Shown: positions 1 through 6,169 of the stretch, in pieces
Numbering within the stretch: position 1 is the first letter of the stretch
How the letters are laid out: every line of letters starts with the position of its first letter
NCBI GenBank assembly: GCA_945875045.1
Contig: CAMCIX010000016.1
Coordinates: 1 to 11,940 of the forward strand
Direction: 5' to 3'
DNA from: an uncultured Clostridia bacterium
GTDB taxonomy: Bacteria; Bacillota; Clostridia; Oscillospirales; Acutalibacteraceae
DNA: 11,940 nucleotides
Made by a program: the position numbers and the translations under genes
Notes under the pieces: generated by a model
Told to the model about the DNA's origin: nothing
Database searches by the model: none
The model's input: the letters and a program-made list of their open reading frames with translations, nothing else

Positions 1-46
1 TACACACTGCATATCGTCGGCAGCGTCAGATGTGTATAAGAGACAG
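1..46 (+). other. Sequencing adapter left on contig end (Nextera)
   Basis: Not genomic. Bases 1-5 (TACAC) match the end of the Illumina P5 oligo, 6-13 (ACTGCATA) match a standard Nextera i5 index, 14-27 (TCGTCGGCAGCGTC) match the read-1 primer part, and 28-46 (AGATGTGTATAAGAGACAG) are the 19-base Tn5 mosaic end. The order and spacing are exactly those of a Nextera library molecule. A GTG at 32 inside the mosaic end opens a false N-terminus (Val/Met-Tyr-Lys-Arg-Gln) fused in frame to the real pyrF fragment. This five-residue tag is a recurrent artefact in metagenomic protein sets. Confidence 0.98.
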
Positions 47-493
47 AATTTACACGCCGCGGGCACAATTTCCATGATGGAGGCGGCAATTGAGGGCTTA
101 ACCCGACCCGACGGTACAAGACCGCTTTTAATTGCGGTGACCCAGCTAACCTCCACCGACCAGGAGCGTATGGAAAACGACCTGCTAATAAAGGAGCCTA
201 TCGACAAGGTTGTTATGCACTATGCGAATAATGCAAAAATTGCGGGGCTTGACGGCGTTGTTTGCTCGCCTCTTGAAGCCGAAAAGGTGCATGGTATCTG
301 CGGAAAGAGCTTTTTGACGGTTACCCCCGGCGTTCGCTTTGCGGACGGTGAAAAGGGCGACCAAAAAAGGGTTATGACCCCTGCCGAGGCTAAAAAAATC
401 GGCAGTGATTATATAGTTGTCGGCAGACCGATAACCGCGGCGGCAGACCCTGTCGCGGCATATGAGCGGTGCGTGGAAGAATTTATAGATTAA
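47..493 (+). CDS. pyrF: Orotidine 5'-phosphate decarboxylase, C-terminal part (5' end missing)
   Basis: Last step of UMP synthesis: decarboxylates OMP to UMP in the cytoplasm. About 148 residues remain of a family usually about 230-240 long, so roughly the first third, with the catalytic Asp-x-Lys-x-x-Asp motif, lies before the contig end. The visible part is the C-terminal half of the TIM barrel. It begins in the NxHAAG strand-loop, followed by MMEAAIEGL, the TPGVRF loop, DQKRVMTPAEA, and the phosphate-binding end SDYIVVGRPIT. The HAAG form is that of the short Bacillus-type enzyme. There is no genuine start codon in the window; residues encoded before base 47 come from adapter. The gene ends at TAA 491-493, which is itself the first bases of a heptamer array, and pyrE follows 74 bases later, presumably in the same transcript. 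Confidence 0.95.
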   Translation, partial: NLHAAGTISMMEAAIEGLTRPDGTRPLLIAVTQLTSTDQERMENDLLIKEPIDKVVMHYANNAKIAGLDGVVCSPLEAEKVHGICGKSFLTVTPGVRFADGEKGDQKRVMTPAEAKKIGSDYIVVGRPITAAADPVAAYERCVEEFID

Positions 494-524
494 TTCGTAA
501 TTCGTAATGCGTAATTCGTAATTA
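490..524 (+). repeat. Heptamer array A (unit ATTCGTA), pyrF-pyrE gap
   Basis: Five 7-base units, one carrying TGCG instead of TTCG, run from the last base of the final pyrF sense codon through its stop codon. The 35-base block has the same length, phase and end bases (TTAA...ATTA) as the left arm of the four-helix-bundle cassette at 9647-9681. They are identical at 29 of 35 positions; five of the six differences change G/T within the unit. It contains no reverse-complement partner here, so it should not form a hairpin by itself. Confidence 0.85.
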
Positions 525-567
525 TAGAAGATTAGAATAACGCTTATTATATGAAGGAGAAGTAAAA

Positions 568-1224
568 ATGGAAAGCTACAAAAGAGAATTTATTAAGTTT
601 TTAGAGTCGGCGGGAGTACTTAAATTCGGCGATTTTACCGCTAAATCGGGCAGAAAAATCCCCTATTTCATAAATGCGGGGGACATTAAAACAGGCGAGC
701 AGATAAGAAAATTAGGCGAGTTTTACGCCAAGGCTTATTTTGAAAAAATCGGCAACAAAAAAACCGTGCTTTACGGTCCTGCTTATAAGGGTATTCCGAT
801 AGCGGTGTCGGTTGCGGTTGCCCTTTCGGAAAACGGGCTTGACGTTCCCTTCTTCTTTAACCGCAAGGAGGAAAAGGACCACGGCGAGGGGGGCGTTTTC
901 GTAGGCTATAAGCCGCAAGACGGCGAGGAAATCGTAATCGTCGAGGACGTTATCACGGCGGGTACGGCTATAAGAGAGAGTATGTCTATTCTTTCCTCCC
1001 TTAAAAACACAAAGGTTGCCGCGACCTTTGTTATGGTTGACCGCAAGGAAAAGGGTCAGACGGAAAAATCCGCAATGGCGGAGGTCGGCGAGGAGTTCGG
1101 CTTCCCTGTTTATTCGGTGGTGGACGTTTACGACATTATCGAGTACTTAGAGGAGGACGGGAAAAACCGCGAGAATGTTGACCGCATAAAGAAGTATCTC
1201 GAAATCAACGGTGCAAAGGAATAA
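568..1224 (+). CDS. pyrE: Orotate phosphoribosyltransferase
   Basis: Transfers the phosphoribosyl group of PRPP to orotate to give OMP, the step before PyrF, in the cytoplasm as a dimer. The 218-residue length is normal. Visible family signatures are the N-terminal [11 protein letters not shown] segment (residues 24-34), the flexible catalytic loop [11 protein letters not shown] (99-109), and the PRPP-binding signature [14 protein letters not shown] (122-135) with its two acidic residues. The ATG at 568 is preceded by GAAGGAGAAG at a good distance (about 554-563). The stop (1222-1224) lies 4 bases before the pyrB ATG, so the two are almost certainly co-translated within the pyrimidine operon. 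Confidence 0.97.
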   Translation: MESYKREFIKFLESAGVLKFGDFTAKSGRKIPYFINAGDIKTGEQIRKLGEFYAKAYFEKIGNKKTVLYGPAYKGIPIAVSVAVALSENGLDVPFFFNRKEEKDHGEGGVFVGYKPQDGEEIVIVEDVITAGTAIRESMSILSSLKNTKVAATFVMVDRKEKGQTEKSAMAEVGEEFGFPVYSVVDVYDIIEYLEEDGKNRENVDRIKKYLEINGAKE

Positions 1225-1228
1225 AGTT

Positions 1229-2140
1229 ATGCGAAGCTTAATTGATATATCCGAGCTTACTGTAGAAGAGCTTGACAGCCTTATTAATACGGCTAACGAT
1301 ATTATAGAAAATCCCCAGAAATACAGCGAAAAATGCCGCGGCAAAAAGCTTGCGACCCTCTTTTTCGAGCCGTCCACCAGAACCCGCCTTAGCTTTGAGG
1401 CGGCGATGTACGAATTGGGCGGAAACGTTTTGGGCTTCAGCGAATCCCAAAGCTCCTCCGCCGCAAAGGGTGAAAGCGTTGCCGATACTGCAAAAACCGT
1501 TAGCTGTTATGCCGATATTATTGCTATGCGCCACCCCAAAGAGGGCGCGCCCCTTGTCGCCGCTATGAACGCCGACGTTCCGGTTATAAACGCGGGTGAC
1601 GGGGGACACAACCACCCGACCCAGACCCTTGCGGATTTGCTTACAATCCACCGTGAAAAGGGCGGATTTGAAAATCTAACCGTGGGGCTTTGCGGCGACC
1701 TTAAATTCGGCAGAACGGTTCATTCGCTAATAGCCGCGCTTTCCCGCTATGCGGGGGTTAAGTTCGTGCTTATCTCGCCTACCGAGCTTAAATTACCCGG
1801 CTATGTAAAGGACGGTCTTAACGATAAGGGCATACCATATACCGAGACCGACAGCCTTGAAAATTCCCTTAAAGACCTTGACATTCTTTATATGACCCGC
1901 GTTCAAAGGGAGCGTTTTTTCAACGAGGAGGACTATTTAAGACTTAAGGACACCTACGTTTTAACCCCCGAAAAGCTTAAAAACGCGGGCGAGGGCTTAA
2001 AAATTCTCCACCCACTGCCCAGAGTAAACGAGATAAGCGTTGCGGTGGACAGCGACCCCCGCGCCTGCTACTTTAAGCAGGTGCTGTACGGCAAATATAT
2101 GCGAATGGCGTTAATTTTAATGCTTTTGGAGATAGAGTAA
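1229..2140 (+). CDS. pyrB: Aspartate carbamoyltransferase catalytic chain
   Basis: Condenses carbamoyl phosphate with aspartate to N-carbamoyl-aspartate, the committed step of pyrimidine synthesis. The protein has 303 residues, about the family length. Carbamoyl-phosphate site FFEPSTRTR is at residues 45-53, the Ser/Lys loop SSSAAKGES at 75-83, the HPTQT motif at 129-133 and HPLPR at 261-265; all are intact. The ATG at 1229 is chosen over an in-frame GTG at 1211. The GTG lies inside pyrE and would have the AAAGGA ribosome site (1215-1220) downstream of it, whereas the ATG has that site upstream. The stop overlaps the pyrI ATG by one base. The partner PyrI implies an E. coli-like, allosterically regulated holoenzyme rather than the unregulated B. 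subtilis type. Confidence 0.97.
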   Translation: MRSLIDISELTVEELDSLINTANDIIENPQKYSEKCRGKKLATLFFEPSTRTRLSFEAAMYELGGNVLGFSESQSSSAAKGESVADTAKTVSCYADIIAMRHPKEGAPLVAAMNADVPVINAGDGGHNHPTQTLADLLTIHREKGGFENLTVGLCGDLKFGRTVHSLIAALSRYAGVKFVLISPTELKLPGYVKDGLNDKGIPYTETDSLENSLKDLDILYMTRVQRERFFNEEDYLRLKDTYVLTPEKLKNAGEGLKILHPLPRVNEISVAVDSDPRACYFKQVLYGKYMRMALILMLLEIE

Positions 2141-2556
2141 TGAATATTGATTCGATAAAAAACGGAATTGTAATAGACCACATAACCGCCGGCAAGGGAA
2201 TGGAGCTTTACAAGCTTTTGGGGCTTGACAGCCTTGATTGCTCGGTTGCGCTTATTAAAAACGTATCGAGCCGCAAGATGGGCAAAAAGGATATTATCAA
2301 AATCGACTCCGACTTTGATGTTGACACCGATATTTTGGGCTTTGTTGACCCCGACGTTACGGTTAATATTATCAAGGACGGCAAAACCGCCGAGAAAAAG
2401 ACCATCGGACTGCCCGAAAGGCTTACAAATGTGCTTACCTGTAAAAATCCCCGCTGTATCTCGGCGACCGAGCAGGAGCTGCCGCAGATTTTTAAGCTTA
2501 CCGACAGACAGCGGAGGGTTTACCGCTGTTTATACTGCGAAACAAAGGCGAAATAA
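2140..2556 (+). CDS. pyrI: Aspartate carbamoyltransferase regulatory chain
   Basis: Non-catalytic chain that binds nucleotide effectors and docks onto PyrB trimers through a zinc domain. The 138 residues form an N-terminal nucleotide-binding half (about 1-95) and a C-terminal zinc half. The four zinc ligands are C101, C106, C130 and C133, with the same 5-24-3 spacing as in the E. coli chain. The ATG overlaps the last base of the pyrB stop (TAATG), a classic sign of translational coupling and fixed stoichiometry. It is the last gene of the operon: a strong intrinsic terminator begins 20 bases after the stop. PyrI is absent from Bacillus but common in Clostridia, which helps place the organism. 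Confidence 0.96.
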   Translation: MNIDSIKNGIVIDHITAGKGMELYKLLGLDSLDCSVALIKNVSSRKMGKKDIIKIDSDFDVDTDILGFVDPDVTVNIIKDGKTAEKKTIGLPERLTNVLTCKNPRCISATEQELPQIFKLTDRQRRVYRCLYCETKAK

Positions 2557-2576
2557 ATCGAATATTGACGAAAAAG

Positions 2577-2609
2577 TAAGGCGCGCTAAAAAAACGCCTT
2601 ATTTTTTTT
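2577..2609 (+). terminator. Intrinsic terminator of the pyr operon
   Basis: A perfect 7-bp stem, TAAGGCG (2577-2583) with CGCCTTA (2595-2601), closes an 11-base loop and is followed directly by eight T's (2602-2609). It lies 20 bases after the pyrI stop, the expected position for the operon end. Confidence 0.9.
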
Positions 2610-2651
2610 ATTTGGGGACATAATTCTCTCATTTTTGCGCCTTTAAGGGAA

Positions 2652-2685
2652 TATAATTCTGTATAGCGATGTATTTATTTACATC
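2652..2685 (+). promoter_or_regulatory. Possible -10 box and dyad upstream of the S1 gene
   Basis: A perfect TATAAT stands at 2652-2657, but no good -35 hexamer is found at the usual 16-18 base spacing (TTGCGC at 2635 is too close). Just downstream, GATGTA (2668-2673) and TACATC (2680-2685) form a 6-bp inverted repeat with a 6-base spacer, sitting between the putative start of transcription and the ribosome site. It could be an operator or a leader hairpin. The gene needs its own promoter because a terminator precedes it. Confidence 0.35.
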
Positions 2686-2714
2686 TAATGTAAAAAGGAA
2701 AGGTGACAAAAATA

Positions 2715-3638
2715 ATGAACGGTTTTTATCCGGAGGGTTGGATCAGTAGTATAACGGAAAGAGGAAAAGTATTTACCCCAACTGTTCTTGCCGAGGCGCA
2801 GGCAAGGCAGACGGTGCTGGAGGCAGTAGTGACAATGTGCGACGCGGCGCATAATCTTATAGTAAACCTCGGGTGCGTTAAGGGAGTTATCCCGCGGGAG
2901 GAGGGGGCTATCGGCATTTCGGACGGCTCAACCCGCGATATTGCGCTAATTTCCCGCGTAGGCAAGCCTGTATGCTTTGTTATTACCGCCCTTAAGACAG
3001 ATGAGGACGGCAAGCTGTACGCTCTGCTTTCCCGCAAAAAGGCGCAGGAGCTTTGCAAAAATTACTTAATGACCGACCGCAAAATCGGTGATATAATAGA
3101 CGCTAAGGTAACCCACCTTGAGTCCTTCGGCGCGTTTTGCGACATAGGCTGCGGCAATATCGCCCTCCTGCCTATCGACGCTATATCGGTTTCCCGCATT
3201 TCCCACCCCTCAGACCGCTTTTCGGTAGGTGACAGCATAAGGGTTATTATTAAAAGCATAGCCGAGGACGGAAAAATCACCCTCTCCCACAAGGAGCTTT
3301 TGGGCACGTGGGAGGAAAACGCCTCCCTTTTCTCGGCGGGGCAGACCGTGACGGGGGTTGTAAGGAGTATAGAGGATTACGGCGTTTTTGTCGAGCTTAC
3401 CCCTAATCTTGCAGGGCTTGCAGAGCCTAGACAGGACGTTATTATAGGTCAAAAGGCAAGCGTTTATATAAAAAGCATAATACGCGAAAAAATGAAGATA
3501 AAGCTTATTATTATCGACAGCTTTAACGCGACCTACTCCCCCGAAATCAGGTATTTCTATACGGGCGACGCGCTTAAGGAGTGGGACTACTCCCCAGACG
3601 ACTGCTGTAAACGCATATCAACTAAATTCTGCGGGTAG
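2715..3638 (+). CDS. S1 RNA-binding domain protein (RpsA-like)
   Basis: A cytoplasmic RNA-binding protein of 307 residues with three OB-fold S1-type modules. The first is degenerate (about 36-107, with NLIVNLGCVKGVIPREE). The second is typical (about 124-195: IGDIIDAKVTHLESFGAFCDIG...ALLPI...ISHP...F.VGD.I.V.I..I). The third is at about 207-266 (GVVRSIEDYGVFVELTPNLAGLAEP). It is shorter than ribosomal protein S1 of Gram-negatives and resembles the short S1-like proteins common in Clostridia; a role in translation or RNA handling is inferred. The ATG at 2715 is preferred to an in-frame GTG at 2703. The GTG overlaps the ribosome site AAAGGAAAGGTGA (2694-2706), whereas the ATG is well spaced from it. 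It is monocistronic: a terminator lies upstream and a convergent gene downstream. Confidence 0.88.
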   Translation: MNGFYPEGWISSITERGKVFTPTVLAEAQARQTVLEAVVTMCDAAHNLIVNLGCVKGVIPREEGAIGISDGSTRDIALISRVGKPVCFVITALKTDEDGKLYALLSRKKAQELCKNYLMTDRKIGDIIDAKVTHLESFGAFCDIGCGNIALLPIDAISVSRISHPSDRFSVGDSIRVIIKSIAEDGKITLSHKELLGTWEENASLFSAGQTVTGVVRSIEDYGVFVELTPNLAGLAEPRQDVIIGQKASVYIKSIIREKMKIKLIIIDSFNATYSPEIRYFYTGDALKEWDYSPDDCCKRISTKFCG

Positions 3639-3656
3639 TAAAATGCGATTCGGAGC

Positions 3657-3684
3657 TTAGACAATAGACATTAGATATCAGACG
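3657..3684 (+). repeat. Heptamer array B (unit TTAGACA)
   Basis: Four diverged 7-base units (TTAGACA, ATAGACA, TTAGATA, TCAGACG) begin 18 bases after the S1-gene stop and run directly into the GC-rich hairpin at 3683. The array is inversely related to array D at 4048-4082 (21 of 28 positions in a simple alignment), so the two bracket the repeat-rich gap. Confidence 0.65.
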
Positions 3685-3704
3685 GCGGGGGCAAGCCCCC
3701 GCCC
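3683..3704. repeat. GC-rich hairpin, left target duplicate of element copy 1
   Basis: GGCGGGGGC, AA, GCCCCCGCC forms a perfect 9-bp stem at 3684-3703. The full 22-base block 3683-3704 is repeated exactly at 3879-3900, on the other side of the 174-bp element. This is best read as a target-site duplication covering the whole hairpin. No T-tract follows either copy, so terminator activity is uncertain. Confidence 0.9.
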
Positions 3705-3878
3705 CAGTCTGTCGAAAAAGCCTATTTTAGGCTCCCCTTGTCAGGGGAGCTGTCACCATAGGTGACTGAGGGGTAGTCAGAAAAGGCTTTATTAAAGCAT
3801 TTTCTCTCCCTCCGTCACGGCAAAGCCGTGCCACCTCCCTCGTCAGAGGGAGGCGAAAGATAGTTTATCGACACTCTC
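3705..3878. mobile_element. 174-bp palindromic MITE-like element, copy 1
   Basis: Identical at all 174 positions to 6826-6999. No coding capacity is seen. The ends form an imperfect inverted repeat: AGTCTGTCGAAAAA inward from 3706 and AGAGTGTCGATAAA inward from the right end, 11 of 14 matching. Inside are five perfect hairpins with stems 3731-3738/3743-3750, 3752-3757/3761-3766, 3786-3790/3794-3798, 3816-3821/3825-3830 and 3834-3841/3846-3853. The two halves are themselves diverged inverted copies of each other around about 3792. It is flanked by 22-base direct repeats that each contain a whole hairpin. It is interpreted as a non-autonomous element moved by a transposase encoded elsewhere. 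Confidence 0.88.
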
Positions 3879-3900
3879 CGGCGGGGGCAAGCCCCCGCCC
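3879..3900. repeat. GC-rich hairpin, right target duplicate of element copy 1
   Basis: Exact 22-base copy of 3683-3704, starting at the first base after the 174-bp element. The match ends at 3900 (T at 3901 versus C at 3705 after the left copy), so the duplication is bounded precisely by the element. Confidence 0.9.
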
Positions 3901-3914
3901 TATTGCTTTTAAAA

Positions 3915-3942
3915 CGCGGAACGGATAAATCCGTTCCCTACG
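3915..3942. repeat. 28-bp hairpin repeat, forward copy
   Basis: GGAACGGAT, AA, ATCCGTTCC gives a 9-bp stem, framed by CGC on the left and CTACG on the right. It is the same family as 4021-4048 in opposite orientation: both have CGCGGA at one end, ATAAAT in the middle and CCCTACG at the other end, with compensating changes inside the stem. The intervening 3943-3976 shows nothing recognisable. Confidence 0.75.
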
Positions 3943-3976
3943 AGGGCGAATTGACCGTCCGCGACAGCCCCGAATT

Positions 3977-4011
3977 TAATGAATAATGAATAATGAATGA
4001 TGAATAATGAA
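3977..4011 (+). repeat. Heptamer array C (unit TAATGAA)
   Basis: Five consecutive 7-base units; four are TAATGAA and the fourth is TGATGAA. The array lies inside the convergent gap, 9 bases before the inverted 28-bp hairpin. No coding function is seen. Confidence 0.85.
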
Positions 4012-4020
4012 TACTTGTAA

Positions 4021-4048
4021 CGTAGGGAAGGCATTTATGCCTTCCGCG
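4021..4048. repeat. 28-bp hairpin repeat, inverted copy
   Basis: GGAAGGCAT, TT, ATGCCTTCC forms a 9-bp stem with CGTA before it and GCG after it. It is the reverse-complement orientation of the hairpin at 3915-3942. The stem bases differ but stay paired, which suggests that the fold, not the exact sequence, is kept. It lies about 40 bases beyond the stop of the minus-strand gene and might serve as its transcript end, though no T-tract is present. Confidence 0.75.
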
Positions 4049-4082
4049 TCTAACGTCTAACGTCTAAAATCTAACGTCTAAA
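4048..4082 (+). repeat. Heptamer array D (unit GTCTAAC)
   Basis: Five 7-base units (GTCTAAC, GTCTAAC, GTCTAAA, ATCTAAC, GTCTAAA) abut the 28-bp hairpin and end 2 bases before the stop codon (4085-4087) of the minus-strand gene. It is inverted relative to array B at 3657-3684. Confidence 0.85.
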
Positions 4083-4084
4083 AA

Positions 4085-5461
4085 TTAAAGCTCGGCGTAG
4101 CTTAAGCCCTTTAGGGCGTTGTATTCCTCGGCTATCGCGTACCAGGTGCTGTGACCTACAAGCCCGCTTATCGGCAGACCGAAAAGGCGCTGAAAGGTAT
4201 AGACCGCGTCCCTTGTCTGCTCCCCGAAATAGCCGGTGACGGGAATCTCGGGAATTTCGGGATAGACGCTTCCTATATAGGAAAGATAGGTCTGCAAATC
4301 CTTTACGTCGTCGTTTCTCATACCCTCGCTTAAAACATAGCCGGGGTAAATCTTTGCGCGCTCTCCCTCGTAGCCCTCGGGGAGGCTCGCGGCGGTGTCC
4401 CTGTAAATTTTAAAAATCAGGTTCCAGGTCTCCTCGTCCACAAACCCCGTCTCGGGCAGTCCGTAAAACCTCTGAAACGCCTTGACTGCCTGCTCGGTTT
4501 GTTCGTCAAAAACTCCGTTTATGGGTATCAGTCCGAGAGCGGGATTAAAATATGCAATTATATCGAGATAGTATTGGAGGGTTCGTATCTCCGCGCCCTT
4601 AATACCGGGTCTTAAGCCCTCTGTCGGGTAGGGCAGGGTCGCCTCCTCTATCGTTATCCCCTCGGAAATAAGCTCGGCTAACTGCTTGACCCCGTTATAA
4701 TACCGCTTTATCGCGTACCAGGTAGCCTTATCCACCGTCCCTGTTACAGGGAGTGAAAAAATTTCCTGAAAGCTCCTGACCGCCTCCTCGGTATCGTTTC
4801 CGAAAAGCCCGTTTTCAAGGCGGATTTTGGGTATTGCGGGGTAGTTTTGGGATATGCGGTTTAGCTGGGTCTGTATTATTTTAATCTCATTTGAAACGTC
4901 CCCCAAACGGAGCGGAGTACCCGGGTAGGACTCGGCGATATTTTGGACGGGGGTATCGGTAAGTATGCTTATGTTGTCGCCGTAGTAGGTCTGCAAAATC
5001 TCGTAGGGGGTAAGTCCCTGCTCGGCGAGGGTCACGGTTCCCCATTGGGAAAGACCGTCGCACGTAGAGGTCGTTCCGTTGCAAAAGGCGGTAAAAAGGG
5101 GCTGAATATTGCCCTGACGGACAACATATTCGTCAAAAATATCGTCCACAATGTCGCTTATGTTTTCAAAAATATCACGCCCCGGGACAAACGCCTGGTC
5201 ATAGCGGGTGCTGTTGGTAATGTCGAAATTGTACCCGCGGGAGGGGTACCACTCGGTGTAAATTCTGTTAAGCGCAAAGGTGATAATTGCGTAAATGTTG
5301 GCGCGCAGGGCGTTTTCGGGCCAGGTGGGGTAAATCTCGCTGGAGGCGACATTTTTAATATAGTCCACAAACGGCACGGTCACGTTTTCGGCGTTAGAGC
5401 CGGGCGCGCCCAAATGCACCATTATATTTTCGGGTATCACGGGCTGAATTAAGGCGGGCAT
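4085..5461 (-). CDS. SpoIID-like lytic transglycosylase with three peptidoglycan-binding domains (SleC-like)
   Basis: Protein of 458 residues. The N-terminal part (about 28-170) looks like SpoIID/LytB. It has VPFVDYIKNVASSEIYPTWP, in which E42 aligns with the catalytic Glu of the family, then ENALRANIYAIITFAL, and at the end CDGLSQWG followed by LAEQGLTPYEILQTYYGD. Three PG_binding_1 repeats follow (about 186-253, 283-350 and 376-443), each ending in the pattern GxFxxxTxxAVxxFQxxxxLPxxGxVxxxTW. There is no signal peptide, as expected for an enzyme loaded into the spore from the mother cell. The start is fixed by AGGGAGGTG just upstream and lies 12 bases after the preceding stop. With the neighbour at 5474-6058 it covers the domains of clostridial SleC, which breaks down spore cortex during germination. 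That role is inferred; a vegetative wall enzyme is the alternative. Confidence 0.8.
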   Translation of the reverse strand: MPALIQPVIPENIMVHLGAPGSNAENVTVPFVDYIKNVASSEIYPTWPENALRANIYAIITFALNRIYTEWYPSRGYNFDITNSTRYDQAFVPGRDIFENISDIVDDIFDEYVVRQGNIQPLFTAFCNGTTSTCDGLSQWGTVTLAEQGLTPYEILQTYYGDNISILTDTPVQNIAESYPGTPLRLGDVSNEIKIIQTQLNRISQNYPAIPKIRLENGLFGNDTEEAVRSFQEIFSLPVTGTVDKATWYAIKRYYNGVKQLAELISEGITIEEATLPYPTEGLRPGIKGAEIRTLQYYLDIIAYFNPALGLIPINGVFDEQTEQAVKAFQRFYGLPETGFVDEETWNLIFKIYRDTAASLPEGYEGERAKIYPGYVLSEGMRNDDVKDLQTYLSYIGSVYPEIPEIPVTGYFGEQTRDAVYTFQRLFGLPISGLVGHSTWYAIAEEYNALKGLSYAEL

Positions 5462-5473
5462 AAATACACCTCC

Positions 5474-6058
5474 CTACAAATTAAAGGACGAAAGCTCGTT
5501 GAATACAATCGGCCCCTTGTTGCCGCCGAAGGACGCGAGCGGAGTAAGATTTGAACGCTGGAGGGAGGTTACTCCCCTGAAAATCGGAAGATTTATGTGC
5601 AGATTATCGGCGTAGCCGTCCGCCTCGATAAGGACGTTGTAAAGGGAATAGGGCTGTGCGCCCGAATCAGGCTCCATAGAAAGTCCCCTCGACGGAGCGG
5701 GCAGACTGAACGCCTTGGTTTTTCCGCTTTGGTCGGTAAGGGCGGTATCGATAACATTGGGGGCGGCGTAATCCCCCGTAAATACCGTGACCTTTGCGTT
5801 TTCCACGGGATAAAGCCTTGAAACCGCCGTCGCCATTACAATAAGCCTGCCGTTTGGGTCGGTGGAGTCCTCCTTGTCATAGGGCGTACCCTCTTGGTAG
5901 TCGCCCTGCTGGTTAATGGGGATTTGCTCCTCGGGTATCGGTTCTTGTACCTTGGGCGGCTCGACCTCTGCCGCTACGGGCTTTACCCGATAGGGCGAGG
6001 AGGAACCGTACATTCTCAAAAACTCCTTTTTATATTTTTCAATAAGCTCGTTATCCAT
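5474..6058 (-). CDS. Carboxypeptidase-regulatory-like domain protein (SleC N-terminal-like)
   Basis: A 194-residue soluble protein with no signal peptide or membrane segment. Residues 1-20 look helical, 28-70 are a Pro/Glu-rich linker, and about 71-175 form a beta-sandwich of the carboxypeptidase-regulatory type. Features of the latter are LIVMATAVSRLYPVENAKVTVF, then a TDQSGKT turn, SLPAPS, PYSLYNVLIEADGYA and LPIFRGVTSLQ. This resembles the region N-terminal to the SpoIID domain in clostridial SleC, as far as I can judge without alignment. The ATG at 6058 is chosen because AAGAGGTG (6065-6072 region on the minus strand) lies 6 bases before it; the in-frame GTG at 6067 is part of that ribosome site. 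It is followed after 12 bases by the SpoIID-like gene, so the two are co-transcribed. Confidence 0.65.
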   Translation of the reverse strand: MDNELIEKYKKEFLRMYGSSSPYRVKPVAAEVEPPKVQEPIPEEQIPINQQGDYQEGTPYDKEDSTDPNGRLIVMATAVSRLYPVENAKVTVFTGDYAAPNVIDTALTDQSGKTKAFSLPAPSRGLSMEPDSGAQPYSLYNVLIEADGYADNLHINLPIFRGVTSLQRSNLTPLASFGGNKGPIVFNELSSFNL

Positions 6059-6076
6059 AACAATCACCTCTTAGAA

Positions 6077-6103
6077 TATTCTATGCCGCGAAAAGAATAG
6101 AGT
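6077..6103 (-). promoter_or_regulatory. SigmaK-like promoter match upstream of the SleC-like pair
   Basis: On the minus strand AC (6103-6102), a 16-base spacer and CATAGAATA (6085-6077) fit the sigmaK consensus AC-N16/17-CATANNNTA exactly. A late mother-cell promoter would suit a cortex-lytic enzyme. A caution: the implied transcript start would fall at about 6070, right on the ribosome site, leaving almost no leader. Confidence 0.3.
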
Positions 6104-6115
6104 TACACAAAAAGC

Positions 6116-6144
6116 TTGCAATAGCGGCGAAAGAGGGGTATAAT
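6116..6144 (+). promoter_or_regulatory. SigmaA-type promoter of plsY
   Basis: TTGCAA at 6116-6121, a 17-base spacer and a perfect TATAAT at 6139-6144. The plsY ribosome site GGGTGGTG follows 12 bases later. It diverges from the minus-strand SleC-like pair. Confidence 0.75.
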
Positions 6145-6169
6145 TTAAAGAAAACGGGTGGTGATTGCT

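Noticed and set aside
32..46. A GTG start giving a longer pyrF reading frame
   Set aside because: It lies inside the Tn5 mosaic end of the sequencing adapter; the encoded residues are artefact.
494..567. PyrR-type attenuator in the pyr operon
   Set aside because: The gap between pyrF and pyrE holds only the heptamer array and a ribosome site; no terminator/antiterminator pair is visible, and the true operon leader is outside the window.
3657..4082. CRISPR array or origin of replication
   Set aside because: The heptamer runs have no spacers and the larger repeats are hairpins with different stems; no cas genes, DnaA-box clusters or initiator gene are seen.
4943..5452. Open frame of 169 codons opposite the SpoIID-like gene
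   Set aside because: Shadow of a clear coding gene on the minus strand; no ribosome site and no family pattern.
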